Of a stretch of DNA of 10,743 nucleotides, positions 5,803-10,743 are shown piece after piece (the first letter of the stretch is position 1; each line of letters starts with the position of its first letter). Both the position numbers and the translations under genes were made by a program. This DNA comes from JAYEJW01 sp034716535. GTDB taxonomy: Bacteria; Pseudomonadota; Gammaproteobacteria; Chromatiales; Chromatiaceae. Below the pieces are notes generated by a model that had not been told where the DNA came from, made no database searches, and was given only the letters and a program-made list of their open reading frames with translations. Where the stretch lies: contig JAYEJW010000326.1 of assembly GCA_034716535.1 (NCBI GenBank), forward strand, positions 1-10,743, given 5' to 3'.

Positions 5803-5810
5803 TCACGGAC
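5670..5810. repeat. Inverted pair of three-unit nonamer arrays, GTCCGCGTA type
   Basis: Positions 5670-5695 contain three tandem 9-bp units: GTCCGCGTA twice, then GTCCGTGA. Positions 5785-5810 hold the inverted counterpart, units CACGGACTT, CGCGGACAT and CACGGAC, with only a few mismatches. The 89-bp spacer has no gene. The right arm covers the TGA (5805-5803) of the chimeric SSB gene. The layout matches the 5315-5427 pair in period, inversion and spacer length but has a different unit sequence. Confidence 0.75.
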
Positions 5811-6315
5811 GATTCAGTTTCTCCGTCGCACGTACTTTCTCAGCTGCCGAAAGCCGCTTTTTCGCGTAGACAGCGACGTTGCGGCCGCAGATTTTCCAAC
5901 GTCCGTCAGCCTGACCGGTATTCCGAAACGGCTCATATCCAGCGCGGTCCATTCGGTGCGGTGTCTTGCGTGCCTGCCGGCGGTCGCGTAGGTCGTCCGC
6001 GAGGTCGTGCATGTTGTACTGCCGCGCTGCGTCCACAAGGTGGTTGACAGTCGTAACGTCGGGGAATCCGAGCCGTTCGAGTAGGTCGGTCAGCTCCAGA
6101 CGTCCGGTGACGGTGACGACATCGCCTTGGCGGTAGCGTCCAAGACTCTCGGCCTGCTTGCCGAAGCCGATCAGGCGCAACCATAGCGTCTCTTCGCTGC
6201 CTACGCTTGCCGCCGTGACTGCCAAGCTGGCGGTAGTCATTTGCTTCCCATTTCGCGTCTCGCGGGTCAGCGGGTCTTTGCCGAGTCGGCCCCTTGCTAC
6301 GATTTCCGCGCCCAT
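5803..6315 (-). CDS. SSB-like protein with a replaced C-terminal half
   Basis: Residues 1-76 (MGAEIVARGRLGKDPLTRET ... GDVVTVTGRLELT) match the first three-quarters of an SSB OB-fold and resemble the ssb product at 4541-4936 (shared pattern xGRLGxxPxTR, ETLWL, KQAESLGRYRxGD). At the point where a normal SSB would continue with YTTKxG and a final strand, the protein switches to LLERLGFPDVTTVNHLVDAA and a basic tail with DGRWKICGRNVAVYAKKRLS. There is no acidic SSB tip. Total length is 170 aa. The tail looks like the C-terminus of some other replication protein, but I cannot name it. The ATG at 6315 follows the upstream stop by 3 bp, with GGAGG about 11 bases away. Whether it still binds DNA with a complete OB-fold is uncertain. 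Confidence 0.75.
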   Translation of the reverse strand: MGAEIVARGRLGKDPLTRETRNGKQMTTASLAVTAASVGSEETLWLRLIGFGKQAESLGRYRQGDVVTVTGRLELTDLLERLGFPDVTTVNHLVDAARQYNMHDLADDLRDRRQARKTPHRMDRAGYEPFRNTGQADGRWKICGRNVAVYAKKRLSAAEKVRATEKLNRP

Positions 6316-6318
6316 GAT

Positions 6319-6810
6319 TTACGGTCCCTCCTGATCGTGAACGAATTCAGCGCAATTTCTGTTGCCATAAAGAAATAGGATCTGCTTCTCTCCATGGTCA
6401 CAATACCCATGGGTGCCCATGTCCCGGATCTCGCAGGCGTGTGCGCAGTGCGCGCAACGCACGGCTTTGAATGCTCCCCGCGCCCATGCACGCGGCCGGG
6501 TGGTCCAGTTCGTGCGGACAGGCGGGGTCTGGCGGTCTTGCGGGTTGGCGGTCTTAACTTGGCGGTCTTGGCGGCCTTGAGCTTTGGCGGCGTTGAATTG
6601 AATCACGGCGCCATTTTTTTCGTTGCTCCAGATCCAGCCGGCGGCGGTTTTCACCTTCGTGATGCCAATTTCGCGTGCCGCACGCTCGATTGTCCGCCAT
6701 GAGTGCCCATGAATTTCCGCGTGCTGGCGGATTTCACTGGCGAGCAATGCCCCGGTGGACAATATGTCGCTCAAAAAGCAAGTTGCGCGGGCAAGTTTTG
6801 TTGGTTTCAT
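6319..6810 (-). CDS. Winged-helix plus zinc-binding replication-associated protein
   Basis: This 163-aa protein begins with a winged-helix segment (residues 8-62: ATCFLSDILSTGALLASEIR, HSWRTIERAAREIGITKVK, AAGWIW). It resembles the C-terminal domain found after RepA/AAA-type ATPases of phages and integrative elements, but the ATPase itself is absent. A low-complexity middle (75-105) is encoded by 9-bp-type repeats. The end carries cysteines C119, C122, C126, C137 and C153 (RCAHCAHAC...GYC...NCAEF), a likely zinc site. ATG 6810 has GGAG six bases upstream. It follows the iteron region and precedes the chimeric SSB gene by 3 bp, so a role in replication or its control is inferred. It may be the surviving tail of a larger ancestral gene that now has its own start. 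Confidence 0.7.
   Translation of the reverse strand: MKPTKLARATCFLSDILSTGALLASEIRQHAEIHGHSWRTIERAAREIGITKVKTAAGWIWSNEKNGAVIQFNAAKAQGRQDRQVKTANPQDRQTPPVRTNWTTRPRAWARGAFKAVRCAHCAHACEIRDMGTHGYCDHGEKQILFLYGNRNCAEFVHDQEGP
6531..6592. repeat. GGCGGTCTT repeats inside the 163-aa gene
   Basis: GGCGGTCTT occurs at 6531, 6547 and 6561, followed by GGCGGCCTT at 6570 and a partial GGCGGCG at 6586. The 6561 and 6570 copies are in direct tandem with 9-bp period. The others are 14-16 bp apart. On the coding strand they give RQDRQVKTANPQDRQ, a linker between the winged helix and the zinc site. Coding of a flexible linker by DNA repeats suggests the DNA itself may be the functional part. Confidence 0.6.
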
Positions 6811-6935
6811 CAAGGACTCCAGCTCTTTGCGTCTGTGCTTGTGGTTTTTGCGCGAGCGATTTTTCGCGCTCCCTGTTTTCGCTTCGCTTCGGGCAGAAAA
6901 AAAAGCCGGTGCATATGGCTATATAGAAAGGTGCT

Positions 6936-7063
6936 TCACGTCCTGGACAAGCAGAGGGTGAAAAAACACCATGACTTGTCTCACGTCCTGGACAAGGGAA
7001 GGCGCTCCCTTGCTTCACGTCCTGGACAAGTCCGCCTTTTGCTTGTCTCACGTCCTGGACAGG
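6936..7063. repeat. Four iteron-like direct repeats, candidate replication origin
   Basis: TCACGTCCTGGACAAG occurs at 6936-6951, 6981-6996 and 7015-7030, with TCACGTCCTGGACAGG at 7048-7063. Start-to-start distances are 45, 34 and 33 bp, close to whole multiples of the DNA helical repeat, so the sites would face the same side. Copies two and four are preceded by CTTGTC, making a CTTGTC...GACAAG dyad in copy two. The array lies immediately after the winged-helix gene (stop at 7087) and is flanked by a T8 run (7067-7074) and AT-rich sequence with A8 (6897-6904) and TATGGCTATATAG (6914-6926). This is the layout of an iteron origin next to its initiator gene. Confidence 0.7.
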
Positions 7064-7086
7064 GAATTTTTTTTGCTCTGCGCCGT

Positions 7087-7605
7087 TCATGCTGCTTTGG
7101 CGCTTTTCTTCGTTGTTCTGGCGAACGCTGCGGCGAGGTTTCTTTCGTGCTCCTCGCACAAGTGACGCGTGCGCGTGCTTCGGTATTGCAGCATCCAGCA
7201 TCGGAGCGGGACTGAAGATGCCTCTATTCCTTCATCGAACTTGTGCGCCGCGTCGTCGTCGAGCCCGAGCCAGGTGACGCCAAATAGCGACGGGCGGTTG
7301 AGTCCCCCTCTTCGGGTCTCGGCAACAAGCCCGAGATAGGCCAGCTCGGCTATGCCTCTGCGAGCGGTGGTCCGGCTCATTCCGTAATTCGCGCAAGTCG
7401 CCGGTGCGATGGTGAAATCGCCGTTGTTCCTGCCTCGGTATTGGCTCAACAACAACCAAAGCGTCCGCAGTGCCGACTTTGACAGGACATCAATTCCCGC
7501 CCTGCCGTCAAAATCAGGGTCCGGCCTGAATAGAAACTCAGGGAGTGCTAGATATCGTTTCGGCATCGACGCACGCGAATTACTTGGCGCCGGCTTGCGC
7601 GACAT
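7087..7605 (-). CDS. Winged-helix protein, probable replication initiator
   Basis: This 172-aa protein has a winged-helix domain at about 40-112: LSKSALRTLWLLLSQYRGRN, NGDFTIAPATCANYGMSRTT, ARRGIAELAYLGLVAETRRGG. The order 'hydrophobic helix, NNGDF, GMSxTTARR recognition helix, GL wing' recurs in small HTH proteins of integrative elements and phages, often close to a replication origin. The C-terminus is basic (STRTRHL ... ARTTKKSAK). ATG 7605 was chosen over TTG 7611 because GGGG lies seven bases upstream. Four direct repeats start 24 bp beyond its stop, which is the main reason for suggesting it as initiator. No Rep nickase or primase motif is present, so a transcription regulator is an alternative. 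Confidence 0.7.
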   Translation of the reverse strand: MSRKPAPSNSRASMPKRYLALPEFLFRPDPDFDGRAGIDVLSKSALRTLWLLLSQYRGRNNGDFTIAPATCANYGMSRTTARRGIAELAYLGLVAETRRGGLNRPSLFGVTWLGLDDDAAHKFDEGIEASSVPLRCWMLQYRSTRTRHLCEEHERNLAAAFARTTKKSAKAA

Positions 7606-7731
7606 CAGCAAGCCCCCGAAGTTGTGCTAGAATTTGTTCTGCCGGACATCATCGGTTTCCGGTTTAGCGTTTCCTTTCGCGCCGCTTTGGGGTCGGTCTC
7701 CCTCAGCGGCGTTTTATTGGGTATCTTTATT

Positions 7732-7896
7732 TCATTTCGGATCGAGAGCGCAATTGCGGTGTACGCGGCGTATCACCATTCGGCTTGTCCCGCATGGCTC
7801 GACAAGCCCGTCCTTAACGTCCTGTTCGATTGTCTCGGCCCATACCTGATGACAGCATTCCAGGAAGGCGGCATTGATTGCGCTATTGATACTCAT
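7732..7896 (-). CDS. Possible 54-aa protein coupled to the AlpA-like gene
   Basis: The ATG at 7896 overlaps the TGA of the AlpA-like gene (ATGA), with AGGGGG about eight bases upstream. The product (MSINSAINAAFLECCHQVWA ... VHRNCALDPK) has a short amphipathic start and four cysteines (14, 15, 35, 49). I do not recognise it. The good ribosome site and coupling argue for a real gene; its small size and lack of family argue against. A 120-bp gap separates it from the next gene. Confidence 0.4.
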   Translation of the reverse strand: MSINSAINAAFLECCHQVWAETIEQDVKDGLVEPCGTSRMVIRRVHRNCALDPK

Positions 7897-8120
7897 GCGG
7901 TGGCCCCCTGGTCGTCGTGAATCTCGGAGTTGTCAGGCCTAAAGGTGGTTTCCTTCTCGCGGTTGCGAAGGAATTCCTCCAAACTTTCGGCGCGAACAAA
8001 GCGACGCTTCCCAATCTTGTAGCTCGGCAGCTCGCCGGATGTGAGGAGGTCGTACAGCTTGCGGTGGCTTAGCTTGAGGACGCCCTCAAGCTCCGCGATG
8101 GAGTAGGTAAGTTCGGACAT
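7893..8120 (-). CDS. AlpA-like helix-turn-helix regulator / excisionase
   Basis: This 75-aa protein has the compact MerR-type HTH of the AlpA/Xis class: YSIAELEGVLKLSHRKLYDL (6-25), then SGELPSYKIGKRRFVRAESL (28-47) giving turn, wing and third helix, and an acidic tail. Members of this class switch on satellite or prophage genes and direct integrase towards excision. ATG 8120 has GAGG six bases upstream. That ribosome site is itself one arm of an inverted repeat (8123-8145), so the gene could control its own translation or transcription. It lies between integrase and the replication genes, as in P4-like islands and PICIs. Confidence 0.88.
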   Translation of the reverse strand: MSELTYSIAELEGVLKLSHRKLYDLLTSGELPSYKIGKRRFVRAESLEEFLRNREKETTFRPDNSEIHDDQGATA

Positions 8121-8122
8121 GT

Positions 8123-8145
8123 GTCACCTCGGTTCTGTAGGTGAC
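8123..8145 (-). promoter_or_regulatory. Dyad covering the ribosome site of the AlpA-like gene
   Basis: GTCACCT (8123-8129) and AGGTGAC (8139-8145) form a perfect 7-bp inverted repeat with a 9-nt spacer. On the minus strand the arm nearer the gene contains the GAGG ribosome site. As RNA it would hide this site; as DNA it could be an operator next to TCTATAGG, a possible -10 at about 8152-8145. Confidence 0.6.
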
Positions 8146-8171
8146 GCCTATAGAAACACACAGCCTAGAGC

Positions 8172-8201
8172 GCGCCCGCAAAAGGTATCTTTTGCAGGCG
8201 C
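8172..8201. promoter_or_regulatory. Long hairpin between integrase-side genes and the AlpA-like gene
   Basis: GCAAAAG (8178-8184), loop GTAT and CTTTTGC (8189-8195) form a 7-bp stem. GCGCC (8172-8176) and GGCGC (8197-8201) extend it to 12 bp with one C/A mismatch. No T-run follows, so it is not a classic terminator. It lies 31 bp past the stop of the 121-aa gene and 52 bp before the AlpA-like start, so it may stabilise the upstream mRNA end or be an operator. Confidence 0.55.
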
Positions 8202-8232
8202 CTGTGCGCGTTCGCTCGCGGATTATGGGGGT

Positions 8233-8598
8233 TTACTCCCCGAAGAACCTTGCCAGCTCTTGGATCCAGTCTCTGTTGTTCTCTAAGACCTTGCCGAGGG
8301 TCCTTTGGTCTATTTTTATCCCTTTCTCTTTAACGGCGATATCGATCTCGGCGAGCATGTCGTCCCATTCGTGCTCGTTCTCCAATAACACCTCCGCAGC
8401 GAGCGCGGTTATTGCGTTTTCTCGCCCCTTGGCCTTCCCGCTCTTGCCGGCGTTCACTCTCTCTCGCTGCTTGCGTTCCTTCTCGCTGACCAGCTCTAGC
8501 AGCCAGCAGAACATGTAATTGATCGCTTCCTTATCTCCACGTAGCGCGCGGCCGTGGAGGCGGTACACAAGGCTTCGCTCCTTGCTCATAAGGCTCAT
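8233..8598 (-). CDS. 121-aa protein of unknown function coupled to integrase
   Basis: The ATG at 8598 overlaps the integrase TGA in an ATGA, with GGAGG seven bases upstream, so the two are probably cotranslated. The product is charged and mostly helical: RSLVYRLHGRALRGDKEAIN, a tryptophan-containing helix MFCWLLELVSEKERKQRE, a basic lysine/glycine stretch GKSGKAKGR (51-59), then acidic helices (ENEHEWDDMLAEIDIAVKEK) and a C-terminal RDWIQELARFFGE. I do not recognise the family. Being tied to integrase, it may help recombination or immunity, but this is only a positional guess. Confidence 0.75.
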   Translation of the reverse strand: MSLMSKERSLVYRLHGRALRGDKEAINYMFCWLLELVSEKERKQRERVNAGKSGKAKGRENAITALAAEVLLENEHEWDDMLAEIDIAVKEKGIKIDQRTLGKVLENNRDWIQELARFFGE

Positions 8599-9632
8599 GA
8601 CGCCACCTCCAGAATCTCCCGCTCCAACGCCTCAGCGGCCGCGATACGCTCTTTCGCGTATTCGGCGCGGTTGTAGACGGCCATCACGCCCCCGAGAGTG
8701 TGGTTCAGCACGCGCTCGACGATGAACGGTTCAACGCCAGCATCAGCCATGCGGGTAGCTGCCGTGCGCCGGCAGTCATGAGGAGTAAATGCGGGATCGA
8801 TCTCTTCTTGCTTGACGCACCAGCGGCGAAGCCAGGCTTGAATATTTGTCGGGGTGGAGGAGGGCAGGGGGAGCTGTTCCTTGGCCGCATCAGTCAAGTG
8901 CGCCCAGTGCTTCCTCCCGTTCTTGCTTATCGATGCCGGGACAATCCAGCGCCCGCCCTCACGGTGGCCTTTCTGCGCCTCGCTGATCCGTAACCCGGTC
9001 ACGACAAGGAACCGCAGCACGCGGGCGTTGTGGTTCTTTTCCTGCCAGAGTGCGCGCAGCTCGGCATCGCTGAGAACGCGCTCACGCGGCCTCGGCCGAT
9101 ATCCCGCAACGCGCCTGGTGAGCCCAGCGGCCGGGTTATCTGGCCGGATGCCTGTCTCAATAGCGAACGTGAATAGGGCGCGGATCTGTGAACGCAACTG
9201 ATCGGCGGTTCGGGCGCCGCGTGCTCGGTAGTCGTGAATGACTTTGGCGACTTCTACGGGTGAGATCTCCACCACGCGGCGGTTGCCCATGCCGGGAACG
9301 ATGGCTCTGTCGATGTAGCCGCGAGCCAGCTCTGGGCGTTTGTGCTCAGCCTCAACGACTTCCTCATAGTATTTCTTGGATAGCTCCTCCACGGTCATGT
9401 TGGAGGGGACATCCTGTAGCGCGCGTGCCAGGGCCTCGGCACGCGCTTGCTTGGCGCTAACGGTCGGGTGCTTCCCCAGGGTGGCGACCTGCATCTTGCC
9501 GTTGTGGCGGCGGCGGATGATCCAGGTCTTCGAGGATTTGCGCAGGTTGAGAAAAAGTCCGTCGCCGACCGATATAAGCCGGTCTTTCCCTTCCCACTTC
9601 AGGGCCTTAACATCTCGCTCTGTGAATGCCAT
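8595..9632 (-). CDS. int: Tyrosine-recombinase integrase
   Basis: This 345-aa enzyme would insert and excise the element by site-specific recombination. The N-terminal region has the arm-binding domain common in P4-type integrases (MAFTERDVKALKWEGKDRLI ... GLFLNLRKSSKTWIIRRRHN). A core-binding helical part covers 75-170, and the catalytic domain follows. All active-site residues are visible: R215 (VTGLRISEA), K237, H285 and R288 (HDCRR), H311 (LNHTLGG) and nucleophile Y320 (VYNR). It is somewhat shorter than P4 integrase (about 420 aa). ATG 9632 has no strong ribosome site. Upstream is a 13-bp inverted repeat (9638-9716). It is the first gene of the element and marks its right edge. Confidence 0.96.
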   Translation of the reverse strand: MAFTERDVKALKWEGKDRLISVGDGLFLNLRKSSKTWIIRRRHNGKMQVATLGKHPTVSAKQARAEALARALQDVPSNMTVEELSKKYYEEVVEAEHKRPELARGYIDRAIVPGMGNRRVVEISPVEVAKVIHDYRARGARTADQLRSQIRALFTFAIETGIRPDNPAAGLTRRVAGYRPRPRERVLSDAELRALWQEKNHNARVLRFLVVTGLRISEAQKGHREGGRWIVPASISKNGRKHWAHLTDAAKEQLPLPSSTPTNIQAWLRRWCVKQEEIDPAFTPHDCRRTAATRMADAGVEPFIVERVLNHTLGGVMAVYNRAEYAKERIAAAEALEREILEVAS

Positions 9633-9637
9633 TTTTG

Positions 9638-9716
9638 CCGTTTTGTGTGTGCGTCTGTGTGCCTAACGTGAGTATACATCAGTACACAGTGATAAACACA
9701 CCTACACACAAAACGG
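9638..9716. promoter_or_regulatory. Inverted repeat between integrase and host gene, likely att/arm region
   Basis: CCGTTTTGTGTGT (9638-9650) and ACACACAAAACGG (9704-9716) are exact complements, 53 bp apart. Each arm has a second TGTGTG-type block inside it. The middle contains AGTATACATCAGTACACAGT, whose minus-strand TATACT (9676-9671) could be the integrase -10. The junction between element and chromosome should lie in or near this stretch, because the next gene (9740) is a host-type gene. The attachment core cannot be read because the left end was not found. Confidence 0.55.
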
Positions 9717-9739
9717 AGAGAAATCATAGAGATACGACG

Positions 9740-10222
9740 ATGGAATCTAGCGTAAAAGTGCTATTTGTGTGCATGGGCAACATCTGCCGATCCCCGACCG
9801 CTCAGGGCGTCTTTCATAAGCTCTTGCAGCGCGAGGGGCTGGACCGGATCATCGAGATAGACTCCGCGGGAACCCACGCTTATCACGTCGGGGAGCCCCC
9901 AGATCAGCGGTCACGGGAGACGGCAGTGAGGCGGGGGATCGACCTCGGCAATCTGCGGGCTCGGCGCGTGGAGTCGGAGGACTTTTCATACTATGATTAC
10001 GTTTTGGCCATGGATCAGGACAATCTGGCCAACCTGTTCGTTCTGTGTCCCCCGGAGTCGGAGCACAAACTGACGCTGTTCATGGACTTTGCGCCCCACC
10101 TGGGCATCCAGGAGGTTCCCGACCCCTACTATGGCGGCGCGAGCGGTTTCGAACGGGTGTTCGACATGGTGGAGGCGGCGTCAGAAGGCCTTTTGGACGA
10201 CATCCGGCGCCGGTTCTTATGA
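9740..10222 (+). CDS. Low-molecular-weight protein tyrosine phosphatase
   Basis: This 160-aa cytoplasmic enzyme removes phosphate from phosphotyrosine through a cysteine-phosphate intermediate. The P-loop CMGNICRSP begins at C11 (nucleophile) with R17, and the general acid is D128 in DPYYGG, both in the expected places for the family. DSAGTHAYHVGEPPDQRSRE and LDLGNLRARRVESEDF-type segments are also typical. ATG 9740 fits the family N-terminus; the open frame upstream to 9626 runs through the inverted repeat and is not coding. Its ribosome site is weak (AGAG). The element ends just upstream, so its natural promoter may have been separated from it. It is most likely a host gene and not element cargo. 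Confidence 0.94.
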   Translation: MESSVKVLFVCMGNICRSPTAQGVFHKLLQREGLDRIIEIDSAGTHAYHVGEPPDQRSRETAVRRGIDLGNLRARRVESEDFSYYDYVLAMDQDNLANLFVLCPPESEHKLTLFMDFAPHLGIQEVPDPYYGGASGFERVFDMVEAASEGLLDDIRRRFL

Positions 10223-10319
10223 ATGCCGCGCCACGTCAAGCTTGGCGGCAGATCGGATCTGTCGTCTTGCAAACAGGTCGACCACGTGGACGCCGGAAAC
10301 ACGGCCGCCCGCTACGGGA

Positions 10320-10742
10320 CTAGTCCGCATTGGAGTTGGTCGGCTTCGTCCCGCGTGCCTCCGATTCAGGACTGCTCTTGGTGTCTCCCGGCGAAGCAGG
10401 GTCCCGGCCCTGACCGCCCGGGGGCGCAGCGATTTCCGCCTTGGGGCTCTGTTGCGGCTCCGCTTCCCTTGTGGACGCCTCCATGTCCTTTGGCGTCCGC
10501 TTCGAGTCCGGCTTCTCGACCTGCGTCTCGGGCGCGGACGGCGCTTCGCTCCGGACGGGAACGCTTTGCGCGTTGCCCGCAGTCGGTTCCGCTGTATGCT
10601 CTACAGGTTTCCCGGCCCGGGCAGCAACCTTCTTTCTGCCTCGTCCGCCGCCACGGCGTCTGCGGGTAGATCGGGGTCTGGCTGTTTCTCCGCCGGTTCC
10701 CGGTCCGCCGGTCGCTTCCTGTTGCGCCTCGCCTGACTTTTC
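10320..10742 (-). CDS. C-terminal tail of a probable ribonuclease E (partial)
   Basis: A minus-strand frame enters from the right window edge and runs 140 codons to TAG at 10322-10320. The sequence is disordered and rich in P, E, S, K and A, with a strongly basic motif TRRRRGGGRGRKK near its beginning. Arg-rich patches within long disordered tails are typical of RNase E, where they bind RNA and partner proteins. The catalytic half is outside the window, so the identification is tentative; a translation factor or another disordered RNA-binding protein is possible. It converges with the phosphatase gene across 97 bp, which holds no clear terminator. Confidence 0.5.
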   Translation of the reverse strand, partial: EKSGEAQQEATGGPGTGGETARPRSTRRRRGGGRGRKKVAARAGKPVEHTAEPTAGNAQSVPVRSEAPSAPETQVEKPDSKRTPKDMEASTREAEPQQSPKAEIAAPPGGQGRDPASPGDTKSSPESEARGTKPTNSNAD

Positions 10743-10743
10743 C

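Noticed and set aside
6936..7063. CRISPR array
   Set aside because: The repeats are only 14-16 bp, spacing is irregular (45, 34, 33), and no cas gene is present; iterons explain them better.
6734..7090. 118-aa minus-strand frame starting at an ATGA overlap after the winged-helix gene
   Set aside because: It runs through the iterons and overlaps the start of the 163-aa gene by 77 bp; the composition is unlike a folded protein. An ATGA overlap occurs by chance for about a quarter of TGA stops.
10089..10736. 215-aa plus-strand frame at the right end
   Set aside because: It is an Arg/Leu-rich shadow of the phosphatase end and the minus-strand disordered tail; no ribosome site or family motif is seen.

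Overview
The window is high in GC and looks like a gammaproteobacterial chromosome carrying a compact integrated mobile element. I infer the host group only from the style of the right-hand genes: a low-molecular-weight protein tyrosine phosphatase facing what looks like the disordered tail of RNase E. No ribosomal gene or other taxonomic marker is present, so the species cannot be named.

Layout. About 1-280 holds debris: a plus-strand remnant resembling the helical part of a ParB-like DNA-binding protein, a diverged partial duplication of it about 104 bp further on, and a REP-like palindrome. A strong minus-strand terminator at 284-306 closes the element's leftward transcription. From about 310 to 9.7 kb every convincing gene lies on the minus strand and reads right to left. 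In transcription order they are: a tyrosine integrase (8595-9632); a coupled 121-aa protein of unknown function; an AlpA-like small HTH regulator; a possible 54-aa protein; a winged-helix protein likely to be the replication initiator; four iteron-like repeats; a 163-aa winged-helix plus zinc-binding protein; an SSB-fold protein whose C-terminal half has been replaced; a repeat-rich stretch without a secure gene; a normal SSB; a 97-aa unknown; an HK97-type major capsid protein; an HK97-type portal; a 184-aa unknown; and a second small HTH protein. From 9740 onward the sequence is host chromosome.

How the genes may work together. Integrase and AlpA-like protein form an excision module. The winged-helix protein, iterons, 163-aa protein and SSBs form a replication module. 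Capsid, portal and the two genes after them form a morphogenesis module with its own long leader. No large terminase, prohead protease, tail or lysis gene is visible. The simplest reading is a phage satellite of about 9.3 kb that makes its own shell and portal but needs a helper phage for DNA packaging, possibly shell maturation, and tails. It resembles capsid-forming PICIs in concept. It differs in having capsid before portal, so few morphogenesis genes, and an unusual density of short repeats around the replication genes, several with a 9-bp period. Only one end of the element is bounded (near 9.64-9.74 kb). No left attachment site was identified, so neighbouring genes outside the window could change this view.
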